From contig NZ_CP004078.1 of the NCBI RefSeq assembly GCF_000612505.1, positions 3,945,252-4,009,251 of the forward strand: a stretch of 64,000 nt of DNA, written 5' to 3'. The notes beneath the pieces are model-generated. The model worked only from the letters and a program-made list of their open reading frames with translations, had not been told where the DNA came from and ran no database searches. Position numbers and translations under genes: made by a program. How positions within the stretch are numbered: the first letter of the stretch is position 1; each line of letters starts with the position of its first letter. The DNA is from Paenibacillus sabinae T27 (GTDB lineage Bacteria; Bacillota; Bacilli; Paenibacillales; Paenibacillaceae). Of this stretch, positions 23,131 to 32,586 are shown in pieces.

Positions 23131-24417
23131 TTAGCCCTCGACACGGTAATGGCTCTTAACGCGGCGAATGACCTCAAGTTCGTCGAAACGGCGGAGAACC
23201 TTGTTCATGCTTGCTTTGCTGGCATCATGCGTAACGATAATGATTTCGGCATTCGGGTTATTCGGATTGGCCTGCTGCACTACTGAATCGAGGCTCACGT
23301 CGCATTCGGCGAACACCTGAGTGATTTTGGCCAGTACTCCCGCCTTGTCGTCCACATGGAGCAGCAGGAAGTTTTTGTAGTAAATATCTTCGTCGCTCTT
23401 CAGCTTCTTCTGCTTGTAGGGAACAATCTGCTTCAGGCCGTTGACGCCCAGCTTCAGATTCTTGATGACAGCCACAAGGTCGGCCACAACGGAGGTTGCC
23501 GTCGGCATTTCACCGGCTCCCGCTCCGTAGAACATCGTCTCTCCAACCGCTTCGCCATAAACATAAACCGCGTTGAACACGCCATTGACGGAAGCGATCG
23601 GATGGCTCGCCCGGATCATGGTCGGCTGGACGCTGATGCTGAATTCATCATTTTGGCTCTCGGCAATGCCCAGGAGCTTCATTTCATAGCCGAGACGTTT
23701 GGCAAACTGGATATCCTCCTTGCTAACGCCGGAAATCCCGCTTACGCTCACATCCTGCAGCTCAACGTTGGTGCGGAAGCCGAGCGTACCGAGAATCGAC
23801 ATTTTGCGGGCGGCGTCCAGCCCCTCCACATCTGAGGTCGGATCAGACTCGGCATAGCCGAGCTGCTGCGCTTCTTTCAGCACATCATCGTACGAGGCGC
23901 CTTCCTGGCTCATTTTGGTGAGTATGTAATTGGTCGTTCCGTTGACGATGCCCATGATCTTGACGATCCGGTCGGATGAAAAACCTTCGATCAATGTCCG
24001 GATAATCGGAATGCCCCCCGCCACACTGGCTTCGTAAAAGACATCGCACTGTTTCTCCTGCGCCTTGGCCAAAATTTCGGTGCCGTGAAGAGCCATTAGA
24101 TCCTTGTTGGCCGTAATGATATGCTTGCCCCGCTCGAGCGCCTCGAGCAGATATTCCCGGGTCTTCTCGACTCCGCCCATAACCTCGACAATGACATCAA
24201 TTTCCGGGTCGCGGATGACCTCCCACGGATCGGTTGTCAGCTTCGCCGGATCGATCTCGATCGAGCGCGGTTTATCTGCGGATTTAACGGCAATGCGTTC
24301 AATATAAATCGGCGAACCGACCTGGCTGCTCAAATCCTCCTGGTTCCCCTGCACGATGCGCACTACGCCCGTACCGACTGTTCCCAGCCCGAGCAACCCT
24401 ACTTTCACCGGTTTCAT
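23131..24417 (-). CDS. hom: Homoserine dehydrogenase
   Basis: 428 residues. NAD(P)-binding GLLGLGTVGTGVVRI, catalytic domain (ITANKDLMALHG, SVAGGIPIIRTL, GIVNGTTNYILTKM, AESDPTSDVEGLDAARKMSIL) and a C-terminal ACT domain (HVDDKAGVLAKITQVFAE). Reduces aspartate semialdehyde to homoserine. Second gene of the operon, after pheB; 136 bases separate it from thrB, in which no clear terminator is seen. Confidence 0.97.
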   Translation of the reverse strand: MKPVKVGLLGLGTVGTGVVRIVQGNQEDLSSQVGSPIYIERIAVKSADKPRSIEIDPAKLTTDPWEVIRDPEIDVIVEVMGGVEKTREYLLEALERGKHIITANKDLMALHGTEILAKAQEKQCDVFYEASVAGGIPIIRTLIEGFSSDRIVKIMGIVNGTTNYILTKMSQEGASYDDVLKEAQQLGYAESDPTSDVEGLDAARKMSILGTLGFRTNVELQDVSVSGISGVSKEDIQFAKRLGYEMKLLGIAESQNDEFSISVQPTMIRASHPIASVNGVFNAVYVYGEAVGETMFYGAGAGEMPTATSVVADLVAVIKNLKLGVNGLKQIVPYKQKKLKSDEDIYYKNFLLLHVDDKAGVLAKITQVFAECDVSLDSVVQQANPNNPNAEIIIVTHDASKASMNKVLRRFDELEVIRRVKSHYRVEG

Positions 24418-24452
24418 TTGAATCAGAATCCCCCTTAACGTATAGTTCCCTT

Positions 24453-24890
24453 CTAACCTTGCCCTACAATTAAAGCGCGTTTAACGCCGGGCATTCCCTT
24501 CAGACTGTCCAGCATGTCTCCAAGCTCATCGTTCAAATGGGTAATCTCAATGGAAAGGACAACGTTGGCCCACCCTTGCAGCGGAATGCTCTGATGAATG
24601 GTCAGCACATTGGCTCCATGCCCTGCAACGGCTCCGAGTACCTTGGACAGCATACCGGACTCGTGTTCAAGATCCATCGAAATCGTTACGATGCGCTCCC
24701 TTTCCAGCTGATGGATCAGATGGATGCCGTCCTTGTATTTGTAAAAAGCGCTTCGGCTAAGACCCACCTGCTCCACACCCTCATGAACCGTCTTGGCATC
24801 CCCGGCTTCAAGCAGCTGCTTGACCTGCATCGTCTTCAGCACCGCTTCGGGCAAAATATCTTCACGAACCAAATAATAACGTTCTTTCAC
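24453..24890 (-). CDS. pheB: UPF0735 ACT-domain protein PheB
   Basis: 145 residues. An N-terminal helical part with SRSAFYKYKDGIHLI and a C-terminal ACT domain (TISMDLEHESGMLSKVLGAVAGHGANVLTI). Probably an amino-acid-sensing regulator; the name is historical and chorismate mutase activity should not be assumed. Starts with GTG at 24890 behind GAGGAGAGGA. First gene of the amino acid operon, with a strong promoter upstream. Confidence 0.9.
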   Translation of the reverse strand: MKERYYLVREDILPEAVLKTMQVKQLLEAGDAKTVHEGVEQVGLSRSAFYKYKDGIHLIHQLERERIVTISMDLEHESGMLSKVLGAVAGHGANVLTIHQSIPLQGWANVVLSIEITHLNDELGDMLDSLKGMPGVKRALIVGQG

Positions 24891-24932
24891 AAACGTCCTC
24901 TCCTCAAAGACTTCTGTTTTTACATAGTGGAC

Positions 24933-24961
24933 ATTATAAGGTTATTCTGAAAGAATTGCAA
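24933..24961 (-). promoter_or_regulatory. Sigma-A promoter of the pheB-hom-thrB-pheA-ilvE operon
   Basis: TTGCAA - 17 bases - TATAAT on the minus strand, 43 bases upstream of the pheB start. The short leader leaves no room for a T-box. Confidence 0.8.
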
Positions 24962-25019
24962 TACTTTTCACAAAACCGTTGTTACTCCAAAATCGGACTC
25001 CGATTCTGACTGCGCCAGC

Positions 25020-25069
25020 AAAAAAGCGCCCGCACGGTCTTCCCTTTCGGAAAAACAGTGCAGGCGCTT
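25020..25069 (-). terminator. Terminator of spo0B-obg
   Basis: Stem AAGCGCCTGCAC / GTGCGGGCGCTT followed by TTTTTG on the minus strand. Confidence 0.85.
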
Positions 25070-25092
25070 GAATCCAAGCCATCATTATTGAA

Positions 25093-26403
25093 TTAATAGT
25101 AGCTGCTGCTTTCGACGAACTCGAATTCAAAATCGGCGATTCGGACGATGGTACCTTCCACCGCACCGCGTCTGCGCAGCTCCTCGTCGACGCCCATATG
25201 CCGGAGCGTCCGCGCCAGCTTCAGGATCGCGTCATGCGAATTCATCTGCATCCGTTTGAGCATCCGCTCAATCTTCGGACTGCTGACGACAAAGGTTTCG
25301 TTATCGCGGGTGATGGTAAACGAATCGTCCTCCGCCGCATTCAGCTTGTACACCTTGCGCTCGGCGCTCTCCACGACTTCCTCTACGGCCGGAGCCTGCG
25401 GGATGGAATCAAGCAGATCTGCGGCGCGGTACAGCAGCTCCTGAACTCCTTGGCGGGTCAGCGAGGAGATCGGCAGAATTTCCAGATCCGGCCGGACACT
25501 ACTGGTGCGCTCGCGGAAAGAAGCCAGGTTCTCCTTCGCCTCTTCCATATCCATTTTATTGGCCGCCACGATCTGCGGACGCTCGGAAAGGCCCACATTG
25601 TACTGCTTCAGCTCATCGTTGATCTTCTCCCAATCCTCAAACGGATCGCGACCTTCGGAACCGGCCATGTCGACGACGTGGATGATGATTCGCGTGCGTT
25701 CGATATGGCGCAAAAATTCATGCCCGAGACCGACGCCCTGATGAGCACCTTCAATCAGTCCGGGAAGATCCGCCATGACAAAGCTGCGGCCGTCTCCAAC
25801 GTCAACCACGCCCAAATTGGGCGTTATCGTCGTAAAATGATAGGCGCCGATCTTGGGCTTGGCCGCCGAAACCACGGACAGTAAAGTCGATTTGCCCACA
25901 CTTGGGAAACCGACTAGTCCAACGTCCGCCATGACTTTAAGCTCAAGCACAACATAGCGCTCCTGGCCTTCCTCCCCGTTCTCCGCAAGCTCCGGAGCGG
26001 GATTGTTCGGCGTCGCGAACCGGATATTCCCCCGGCCGCCCCGACCGCCCTTAGCTACGATGACCTCCTGCCCGTGACGCGTCATATCGGCAATCACTTC
26101 GCCCGTATCGTCGTCGATCAGCACCGTTCCCGGTGGAATACGGACAATCATATTATCGGCTCCTGCGCCATGCTGGCTCTTGTTGCGCCCTTTTTCACCG
26201 CGCTGGGCCTTGAAATGCCGCTGATAACGGAAATCCATCAACGTCCGCAGGCCTTCGTCCACACGGAAAATAACGTCGCCGCCTTTGCCGCCGTCACCGC
26301 CCGCCGGACCGCCCTCCGGCACATACTTCTCGCGGCGGAATGCCACCAGACCGTCGCCGCCGTCGCCGGCTTTTACAAATATTTTCGCTTTATCTACAAA
26401 CAT
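25093..26403 (-). CDS. obg: Obg-family GTPase (ribosome assembly, stress, sporulation)
   Basis: 436 residues. Glycine-rich Obg fold (residues 1-158; [24 protein letters not shown]), GTPase domain with G1 [10 protein letters not shown]3 [10 protein letters not shown]4 NKMD, and a C-terminal OCT domain ([15 protein letters not shown]...). Binds 50S precursors and links GTP level to growth and sporulation. Start ATG at 26403 after GGAAGGTGAG; a GTG at 26424 would overlap the spo0B stop. Confidence 0.97.
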   Translation of the reverse strand: MFVDKAKIFVKAGDGGDGLVAFRREKYVPEGGPAGGDGGKGGDVIFRVDEGLRTLMDFRYQRHFKAQRGEKGRNKSQHGAGADNMIVRIPPGTVLIDDDTGEVIADMTRHGQEVIVAKGGRGGRGNIRFATPNNPAPELAENGEEGQERYVVLELKVMADVGLVGFPSVGKSTLLSVVSAAKPKIGAYHFTTITPNLGVVDVGDGRSFVMADLPGLIEGAHQGVGLGHEFLRHIERTRIIIHVVDMAGSEGRDPFEDWEKINDELKQYNVGLSERPQIVAANKMDMEEAKENLASFRERTSSVRPDLEILPISSLTRQGVQELLYRAADLLDSIPQAPAVEEVVESAERKVYKLNAAEDDSFTITRDNETFVVSSPKIERMLKRMQMNSHDAILKLARTLRHMGVDEELRRRGAVEGTIVRIADFEFEFVESSSYY

Positions 26404-26420
26404 GGATGTCTCACCTTCCT

Positions 26421-27161
26421 TCACATTCCCATCGGCAGACGCAGCTGAAAGTCCGCCTTATGGGACGCCAGCCGCTCCGCTTTTACAATTTTGCCCTGGA
26501 CGATATTCAAGATCTGCTGCTGGAACGCCTCCGCTCTTCCGCGCAGACCGTCGCTGCCGAATACGATGACAATATCTCCTTCATCCTGCTTGAACGAAAG
26601 CCGCAGCGTACGGGTATCGCCTTGCGCGACCATTCCGCCGAACTGGCAGGCTCTTACCATCTGCATAATGACCGAGGTCAGCTCATCTCCAGCTTCGGGG
26701 GTCAGCAGGTCCTCCAGATGCAGCCCTTCTTCCACCTCGATATCCAGCTGCAGGCTGCCGCCCACGGTCCGGAAGGATTGAAGATAGAAGACCAGCGAAG
26801 GGATACCAAGCTTGGCGATCCGGCTGTCCAACGCAATGCGTTCCTTTATTCTTTCCACACACTGCACCGATTTATCAGGCTTGCCGAGCTGGATATAACC
26901 GTACAGCACCTGAAGATCATTCATCCAGTCATGACGGTGGTGGGTAAGCATGCGGATTGCTGTCTGCTGCAGAATCCGCTCCTGCTTCCAAATTTCCCGT
27001 TCGTAATGACGGCGGACCGTCGCCACACTGATTAAAGCGGCCGCAATGGCCCACAAGCCAAGTACAAGACTTGACCAAAGCGCCGGCCACATGATGGCGA
27101 GCCCCAAAGGAAACGCTACCGACAACACCGCCGCTCCTATTACGCTTTTCAAGGATTTCAT
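26421..27161 (-). CDS. spo0B: Spo0B-like sporulation phosphotransferase with membrane anchor
   Basis: 246 residues. The core matches Spo0[29 protein letters not shown] with the phospho-accepting His in the HRHDWMN helix, then a degenerate kinase-like C-terminal domain. Spo0B passes phosphate from Spo0F to Spo0A. Unlike the soluble 192-residue B. subtilis protein, this one starts with two membrane helices (about residues 5-50: [38 protein letters not shown]). Directly upstream of obg, as in B. subtilis. Confidence 0.88.
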   Translation of the reverse strand: MKSLKSVIGAAVLSVAFPLGLAIMWPALWSSLVLGLWAIAAALISVATVRRHYEREIWKQERILQQTAIRMLTHHRHDWMNDLQVLYGYIQLGKPDKSVQCVERIKERIALDSRIAKLGIPSLVFYLQSFRTVGGSLQLDIEVEEGLHLEDLLTPEAGDELTSVIMQMVRACQFGGMVAQGDTRTLRLSFKQDEGDIVIVFGSDGLRGRAEAFQQQILNIVQGKIVKAERLASHKADFQLRLPMGM

Positions 27162-27233
27162 ACTGTCTTCCCCGTCCCTTGCGTTTGCGAATTGTTAGCG
27201 TTCTACCGCAACCAGATCCTTTCATGTTTCCCC

Positions 27234-27262
27234 AGTATACCATAGGAATTCCAGCAAATTAA
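27234..27262 (-). promoter_or_regulatory. Promoter of spo0B-obg
   Basis: Extended -10 TGGTATACT with a weak -35 (TTAATT) 17 bases upstream, on the minus strand, between the rpmA terminator and spo0B. Confidence 0.5.
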
Positions 27263-27337
27263 CCAAGAGGCTGCAAGAATCTTCCCTGCTTTTAAGACCA
27301 AACGATAGGTGCGATGCTTATAAAGTCTTATATTTTG

Positions 27338-27372
27338 AAAAAAAGCCCCCGGCGATCATGCCGGAGGCTTTA
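27338..27372 (-). terminator. Terminator of rplU-prp-rpmA
   Basis: Stem AAAGCCTCCGGC / GCCGGGGGCTTT followed by TTTTT on the minus strand. Confidence 0.9.
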
Positions 27373-27394
27373 CTAGCAGTTATGGTCCGTAAGC

Positions 27395-27706
27395 TTACGC
27401 TTCCAGAGCCGCCGCTACCGGAGCGACGTCTACCGGGTAGACGCTCACTTTCTTGCGATCGCGGCCCAGACGCTCGAACTTCACAACGCCGTCCACTTTG
27501 GCAAACAAAGTATCGTCTTTGCCGATGCCAACGTTTGTTCCCGGATGGATTTTCGTTCCGCGCTGACGCACCAGGATGCTTCCACCAGTTACGGCTTGGC
27601 CATCGGCACGTTTCACGCCAAGACGTTTCGCGCGGCTATCGCGTCCGTTCTTTGTGGAACCTACACCTTTTTTCGATGCGAACAATTGAAGATCCAATTT
27701 CAACAT
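27395..27706 (-). CDS. rpmA: 50S ribosomal protein L27 with Prp-cleaved leader
   Basis: 103 residues. L27 reaches the peptidyl-transferase centre through its N-terminus. The protein begins [17 protein letters not shown]: the leader ending in LQLF is the extension removed by the protease Prp in Bacillota, exposing ASKKG. Prp is encoded immediately upstream. Start ATG at 27706; the upstream ATG of the longer frame is inside the Shine-Dalgarno area. Confidence 0.97.
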   Translation of the reverse strand: MLKLDLQLFASKKGVGSTKNGRDSRAKRLGVKRADGQAVTGGSILVRQRGTKIHPGTNVGIGKDDTLFAKVDGVVKFERLGRDRKKVSVYPVDVAPVAAALEA

Positions 27707-27723
27707 GCTGTCTACCTCCTTCT

Positions 27724-28059
27724 TCAAAAAATGACTTCCTGTATCTGAATATACTTACCGTACGATTCTGCAATCGTGTTGAGCATAACGACCATGGATT
27801 CCAGAAGCAGCTGCACCTTGGCAGCCGTTTCGGGGTCTTCGATCGGCATCAGGGTCCCGCTGAGAAACCCGTCCTTCATGGACGAATCCAGCACGACTCC
27901 CGTTAAGGCTTCAATCGCATTGACGGTACCGACCGTTACGGTCGAAACACCTGCACACACGATATCTCTGCCTTTTCTGTCAAACCCGGCATGGCCATTT
28001 ACGGCAAAACCGAGGATCGGGCCTTGAGAGGAAGACCTCGTAATCCGCACGTTAATCAT
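27724..28059 (-). CDS. prp: Ribosomal-processing cysteine protease Prp (YsxB)
   Basis: 111 residues. Catalytic His23 in VNGHAGF and Cys35 in DIVCAGVS match the Prp dyad. Cleaves the N-terminal extension of L27. Sits between rplU and rpmA, the conserved arrangement. Confidence 0.95.
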   Translation of the reverse strand: MINVRITRSSSQGPILGFAVNGHAGFDRKGRDIVCAGVSTVTVGTVNAIEALTGVVLDSSMKDGFLSGTLMPIEDPETAAKVQLLLESMVVMLNTIAESYGKYIQIQEVIF

Positions 28060-28071
28060 TAACGCACCTTC

Positions 28072-28383
28072 TTACGCTTGAATCTTCTCGATCGTTACTT
28101 TCGTGTAAGGCTGACGATGGCCTTGCTTCTTATGGTAGTTCTTCTTCGGTTTGTATTTGTAAACGACAACCTTCTGACCTTTACCATGCTTCTCGACCTT
28201 CGCCGTTACGGAAGCGCCGCTTACGAGCGGAGTTCCCGCTGTCAGACCGCTTTCGTTCGATACAGCCAGGACACGATCAAACGTTACGCTTGCTCCGTCT
28301 TCCGCGTTCAGCTTCTCGATGAACAATACGTCGCCCTCTTGGACTTTGTATTGCTTGCCGCCAGTTTCGATAATTGCATACAT
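28072..28383 (-). CDS. rplU: 50S ribosomal protein L21
   Basis: 103 residues, full length ([19 protein letters not shown]...; C-terminal [19 protein letters not shown]). First gene of the rplU-prp-rpmA operon; preceded by a structured leader. Confidence 0.98.
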   Translation of the reverse strand: MYAIIETGGKQYKVQEGDVLFIEKLNAEDGASVTFDRVLAVSNESGLTAGTPLVSGASVTAKVEKHGKGQKVVVYKYKPKKNYHKKQGHRQPYTKVTIEKIQA

Positions 28384-28510
28384 TGGTTTTGCACCTCCTC
28401 ATGTCTCAGACTCGCCTGGTCCAGGTGGCTCTTCCTTGCGGAATCGCGCTTAAGTACCCGATCGGAGCGGTTACAGCATGTGCAGGCAAAGAATAGACCG
28501 GACACATACT
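28384..28510 (-). promoter_or_regulatory. Ribosomal protein L21 leader RNA
   Basis: The 126-base leader between the mapped promoter and rplU contains GTAACCGCTCCGATCGGGTA and GCACATGCTGTAACC-type sequence, resembling the Bacillales L21 leader family thought to bind L21 for autoregulation. Assigned from position and pattern only. Confidence 0.6.
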
Positions 28511-28515
28511 TATAG

Positions 28516-28544
28516 ATAATAGCATGAAGACATGAAATAGTCAA
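28516..28544 (-). promoter_or_regulatory. Sigma-A promoter of rplU-prp-rpmA
   Basis: TTGACT - 17 bases - TATTAT on the minus strand. Confidence 0.8.
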
Positions 28545-28559
28545 CGATCTATCCAAATG

Positions 28560-29810
28560 CTATTCCTGTCCCGTGTTCCACACCGTTGTCCTCCCGGTGC
28601 CCCCGCAGCATTCGCAAGGGCGGGTGGAGAGCTCCAGCGCGTCATGCCGCACTTTCTTTCGCGTCATCTCCAGAAGCCCGAGCCGGGTCCAGCCCAATAT
28701 GCAGGTCTTCGTCCGGTCCCGGCTCACGACGCTCTCCAGCTGGGCGACGACCATTTTGCGATGCTCCTCCAGCTCCATGTCGATGAAGTCAATGACGATA
28801 ATCCCGCCGGTATCCCGAAGCCGGATCAACCGCCCGATTTCCTCCGCGGCAAGAAGATTGGTTCGCGTAACCGTCTCTTCCAGCGACGCCCCGCCCGTAT
28901 ATTGGGCGGTATTGACATCGATTACGGTCAGCGCCTCCGCCTCGTCCCAGATCAGCGTCGCTCCTCCGTCAAGCGTGATTTTGCGGCTGAAGCCGCGCTC
29001 CAGTTGCTCTTCCACTCCGTATGCAGCAAAGATCGGGCCGGTTCCGGTGTACCGTTCCACCGGCTTGTGCCCCTCCGGCGCTATTTCGCTCAAGTAGGCT
29101 TCCGCTTCCCTGGCCCCCTGCTGCGAGTCGATCAGCAGCTCGTCCCGCTGAGGATCGAACGCATCGCGGATGAACCGCTGAACGATGCTGAGATCGCGGT
29201 GCAGAAGGGCCGGGGCCTCGGCCTTCAGCGATCGCCGCATAATTTCCTTCCACTGCGCCCGCAGAACGGCAAGGTCTCCTTCCACCGCTTCGGGAGGCTC
29301 GTCCTCCGATACGGTGCGCATAATCAGGCCCTCTTCATCGATCCGCAAACGTTCGCCCAGCGCCTTGAGCCGGCTGCGCTCGGATTCGCGCGCGATTTTT
29401 TTGGAAACGCCGACGTATTCCGCAAAGGGCATGTACACCATCCATCTTCCGGGAAGCGTGTAGTGCGTTGTAACGCGGGGTCCCTTGTTGCCCCTGGGTC
29501 CTTTTCTGACCTGGACGACGATTTCCTGCCCGGGCTGAAGAAGCGTATCAATCGAAGGCTTTACTCTGGGCTGTTTCTCCAGATGCGGATGCAGCACATC
29601 ATCCACATATAGAAAGGCGTTTTTTTTCTGTCCGATATCGACAAAAGCAGCCTGCATCCCCGGGAGGACATTCATTACCCGGCCTTTGTAGTAGCTGCCG
29701 ACAAGTCCTTGCTGCTCCGCGCGCTCCGCCGCATACTCCACCAGTCGTCCCTCCTCCAGAAGGGCCATCCGGGTCATATGCTGTGAGCAGTGAACAATCA
29801 TCTGTTTCAT
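28560..29810 (-). CDS. rng: Ribonuclease E/G family protein
   Basis: 416 residues, RNase G-sized. S1-like N-terminal part (GSYYKGRVMNVLPGMQAAFVDIG), DNase I-like catalytic region with LTVIDVNTAQYTGG and IVIDFIDME carrying the two metal-binding Asp, and the zinc-link CECCGGTGR. A 5'-end-sensing endoribonuclease of mRNA and rRNA. B. subtilis lacks this family and uses RNase Y/J. The rplU promoter lies just before its stop region, so the gene ends almost on that promoter. Confidence 0.92.
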   Translation of the reverse strand: MKQMIVHCSQHMTRMALLEEGRLVEYAAERAEQQGLVGSYYKGRVMNVLPGMQAAFVDIGQKKNAFLYVDDVLHPHLEKQPRVKPSIDTLLQPGQEIVVQVRKGPRGNKGPRVTTHYTLPGRWMVYMPFAEYVGVSKKIARESERSRLKALGERLRIDEEGLIMRTVSEDEPPEAVEGDLAVLRAQWKEIMRRSLKAEAPALLHRDLSIVQRFIRDAFDPQRDELLIDSQQGAREAEAYLSEIAPEGHKPVERYTGTGPIFAAYGVEEQLERGFSRKITLDGGATLIWDEAEALTVIDVNTAQYTGGASLEETVTRTNLLAAEEIGRLIRLRDTGGIIVIDFIDMELEEHRKMVVAQLESVVSRDRTKTCILGWTRLGLLEMTRKKVRHDALELSTRPCECCGGTGRTTVWNTGQE

Positions 29811-29885
29811 GGCTTCACCTCTGGCTTACCTAAGAAGAACGGCTTCCTTGACCTTTACAGGTCGGCTTCCGAACTCTCGTAAAAA

Positions 29886-29920
29886 TAAAAAACTATGGAT
29901 AAGCACAGAGCCTATCCATT
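29886..29920 (-). terminator. Terminator of spoIVFA-spoIVFB
   Basis: Stem ATGGATA / TATCCAT with an 11-base loop, then AGTTTTTTATTTTT on the minus strand. Confidence 0.75.
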
Positions 29921-29931
29921 CTAAAATTGCA

Positions 29932-30774
29932 TTACATTCCAAAATAGGAAGAGAGCAGACGCTGTTCCGGTACGACGGCCATTACGCCTCCCTTGTCGTC
30001 AAGCACATAAATCAGATGATACTGGTGCCTTTTAAATAGACGCAAAATATCATCCAAAGGTTTCGCTAGAGGCGTAACTATCGGGCGGGCCAGAGTGCCC
30101 TTGTCCATATGTTGTTCATATAAGGCTTCCCGGTTCATGAGAAAAGCGACGAAACGGTAAGGGAGGTTCCGGTGGTCCGTTATATTGGAATACAGCAAAA
30201 AAGCGGCGATCATCAGCAGGTTAAGCCTAACTCCGCCCCCGTACTGAAGCGGCAGCAGGGCGTACACGGCGGTCAAGGCGCTGGCGAATATGCTGATTCT
30301 TCCGCACCACAGCAGGGTGGAGTAATATGGCGCCTGCAGGCTGATCGCAGCCTGTATGATTCTCCCCCCGTCGAGCGGCAGTATCGGCAGTAAATTGAAC
30401 AGGGCGATGATGAGATTGGCATGAATGAGATAGGTCATAAACGCGTCGCCGCCCCAGCCCATTTCTCTCAAAGCCGACGCAAACAGCATCATGAGGACGT
30501 TCTGCAGCGGACCCGCAAGCGCAATTCCGATTTCGCGGTAGGCGGTCAGCTTCCCATTGTCCTCGATAACCGCCACCCCTCCGAACGGGAGCAGCTGCAC
30601 CGATTTGACCGAGGCCCCGGCAAAAAGCGCCGCCCAGACATGGCCCAATTCATGAATGAGCACGATGGCAAAGAGCGTAAGCAGTTCGAGAAACTGCCCG
30701 GTGAGCACGGAAATCAGCATGACGATCACGAGCAGCGGATGGAGGGAAAAGGAAATGCCCCGAACTCTAATCAA
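29932..30774 (-). CDS. spoIVFB: Intramembrane metalloprotease SpoIVFB (M50)
   Basis: 280 residues. Zinc site HELGH at residues 41-45 and the second metal ligand in LPLDGGR (Asp135), several membrane helices, and a C-terminal CBS-like domain (ILRLFKRHQYHLIYVLDDKGG). Cleaves pro-sigma-K in the mother cell. Starts with TTG at 30774, overlapping the end of spoIVFA by 8 bases with GGAAGAG upstream; no better start is near. Confidence 0.9.
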   Translation of the reverse strand: MIRVRGISFSLHPLLVIVMLISVLTGQFLELLTLFAIVLIHELGHVWAALFAGASVKSVQLLPFGGVAVIEDNGKLTAYREIGIALAGPLQNVLMMLFASALREMGWGGDAFMTYLIHANLIIALFNLLPILPLDGGRIIQAAISLQAPYYSTLLWCGRISIFASALTAVYALLPLQYGGGVRLNLLMIAAFLLYSNITDHRNLPYRFVAFLMNREALYEQHMDKGTLARPIVTPLAKPLDDILRLFKRHQYHLIYVLDDKGGVMAVVPEQRLLSSYFGM

Positions 30775-31609
30775 AGGCGATCTCTTCCGCCGGATCGATA
30801 TACGTTTTGTCCTGCATGAGCGAAAAATAAAGCAGATGGGTCGATGAGGCGCCGGATTCCTCCATCCAGCCCACGGTATCGCCGCTTTGCAGCCAGTCGT
30901 CGGCTTTCCGCTTTGTTCCGCTTAAATGTCCGTATTCGGCGACAATTCCTCCGCTGTGCTGGACCGTTACCCGAATGCCTCCAGCCGTTTCCCGCGAAAC
31001 GGACAGCACCCTGCCCATGTCCACGCTCTTTATGGTCACGCTTCCGGATGAATCGGGCGACGGGATAATCTCAATGCCTTTAAGGCTCGAAGCAAACGGC
31101 TTGACAATGCTCCCTGCCACCGGCGGAGCAAGCTTGTGACGGGCGGAAGCTTTCCGCGCAGCCTCCTCCCCTTCGCCAAATATCGGGATAAACGCTGGCG
31201 CGCCGTCAAAATAGCGGTCGTACCACACCCGGACCGAAGCAAAGTCCATGTCCTTGCTCAGGGCGTCCGTTATGAAGTTTTGCGCCCGGTAGGCCCAGGG
31301 CTGCTGCACCGCGAAAATCCCCCACACCGCCCCGAACAACAGACAGCTGATCACCAATCGGCGGATCAATCCGGACAAAAAGCGCGGTTTCTCCCGCCTT
31401 CCTTCATCGTTCCATTCCTTGCGCTGCTCTTTCCAAAGCTTCTCGGGATCGGGCTCACCAGTATTCCTGTCCCGGAAGCCGCGCCAGTCGTCCGCACCGC
31501 TATCCTCGGTCAATCCAAACAGCGTCTGTTTGGGAGAGTCCTGCTTGCTGCCGGACCAATTGCGGATATGCTCTTTGCGGTGGTTCCCTGCGTTTGATTT
31601 ATAACCCAT
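30767..31609 (-). CDS. spoIVFA: SpoIVFA-like M23-domain regulator of SpoIVFB
   Basis: About 280 residues: long charged cytoplasmic N-terminus, one membrane helix (LVISCLLFGAVWGIFAV) and a C-terminal M23/LytM-like domain (LAPPVAGSIVKPF, VTVQHSGGIVAEYGHLSG, STHLLYFSLM). The zinc ligands of active M23 enzymes are not complete, in line with a regulatory role holding SpoIVFB inactive. Start ATG at 31609 is six bases after GGAGGG; the ATG at 31615 touches that site. Confidence 0.87.
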   Translation of the reverse strand: MGYKSNAGNHRKEHIRNWSGSKQDSPKQTLFGLTEDSGADDWRGFRDRNTGEPDPEKLWKEQRKEWNDEGRREKPRFLSGLIRRLVISCLLFGAVWGIFAVQQPWAYRAQNFITDALSKDMDFASVRVWYDRYFDGAPAFIPIFGEGEEAARKASARHKLAPPVAGSIVKPFASSLKGIEIIPSPDSSGSVTIKSVDMGRVLSVSRETAGGIRVTVQHSGGIVAEYGHLSGTKRKADDWLQSGDTVGWMEESGASSTHLLYFSLMQDKTYIDPAEEIAFD

Positions 31610-31709
31610 ATCCATCCCTCCGGAGGGCTTGTTTTATACCATCCTATGAGAGAGTGGAGGGCTTTTAGAACAAGCTGTTCAGGGGATTGGAGGAGCGGGC
31701 GAAGAATAA

Positions 31710-31755
31710 GGAAAAGTCCCGTATAACCACTGAAGAAGCGGTATACGGGACTTAT
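31710..31755 (-). terminator. Terminator of minC-minD
   Basis: Stem AAGTCCCGTATA / TATACGGGACTT, followed by TTCCTT on the minus strand. Confidence 0.65.
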
Positions 31756-31787
31756 TCGTTACGGGAGACCTTTCGGCCCGGGCTTCT

Positions 31788-32582
31788 TTAGCCCAGACCG
31801 AAGAATTTCTTGAGCTTCTTGAATGTGCCCGGCTTGCGGTCCAGCTGCATGAGAGGTACCGCATCGCCCAGGATGCGGCGGGCAATGTTGCGGTAGGCGA
31901 TGGCAGCCCCGGAATCCGGATTCATTACCGTCGGCTCTCCAAGGTTAGCCGCCTTGATCACGAGTTCGTCATCTGGCACGATCCCGAGCAGGTCGATGTT
32001 GAGCACCTGCAAAATATCCTCGACGTCCAGCATGTCACCGGATTTAATAAGTCCGGGCCGGATACGGTTGACGACCAGCTTCGGCGACTGCACTTCGGAC
32101 TGCTCGAGCAGCCCGATCACACGGTCGGCGTCGCGGACGGCCGCATGCTCCGGCGTCGTTACGACAATCGCCTTATCGGCGCCAGCGATCGCGTTGCGAA
32201 AGCCGTGCTCGATTCCGGCGGGACAATCGATCAGAATATATTCATACTCTTTCTTCAGTTCCAGGACGATGTCTCTGACCTGTTCCGGGGTGACCGAGGT
32301 TTTGTCCTTGGTCTGCGCGGCGGGCAGCATATACAGTTCCTCAAACCGCTTGTCCTTGACGAGGGCCTGTCCAAGCCGGCAGCGGCCTTCGGCGACATCC
32401 ACCAAATCATAAATGATCCGATTTTCAAGTCCCATGACAACATCGAGATTCCGCAGCCCGATGTCGGTGTCGATGAGACATACTTTTTTCCCCTGCAGCG
32501 CCAGCGCGGTTCCAATGTTAGCCGTGGTGGTCGTCTTGCCCACGCCGCCCTTGCCAGAGGTAACAACAATCGCTTCTCCCAT
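31788..32582 (-). CDS. minD: Septum site-determining ATPase MinD
   Basis: 264 residues. Deviant Walker A SGKGGVGKTTTT (residues 9-20), DTDIGLRNLD, DCPAGIE, and a C-terminal amphipathic membrane-targeting helix (FKKLKKFFGLG). Recruits MinC to poles. No MinE follows; Bacillales use DivIVA/MinJ, encoded elsewhere. Start ATG at 32582 after AAAGGGG. Confidence 0.97.
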   Translation of the reverse strand: MGEAIVVTSGKGGVGKTTTTANIGTALALQGKKVCLIDTDIGLRNLDVVMGLENRIIYDLVDVAEGRCRLGQALVKDKRFEELYMLPAAQTKDKTSVTPEQVRDIVLELKKEYEYILIDCPAGIEHGFRNAIAGADKAIVVTTPEHAAVRDADRVIGLLEQSEVQSPKLVVNRIRPGLIKSGDMLDVEDILQVLNIDLLGIVPDDELVIKAANLGEPTVMNPDSGAAIAYRNIARRILGDAVPLMQLDRKPGTFKKLKKFFGLG

Positions 32583-32586
32583 GAGG

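Noticed and set aside
24891..25019. T-box or amino acid riboswitch before the pheB-hom operon
   Set aside because: A clear sigma-A promoter lies 43 bases before pheB, leaving no room for a leader structure.
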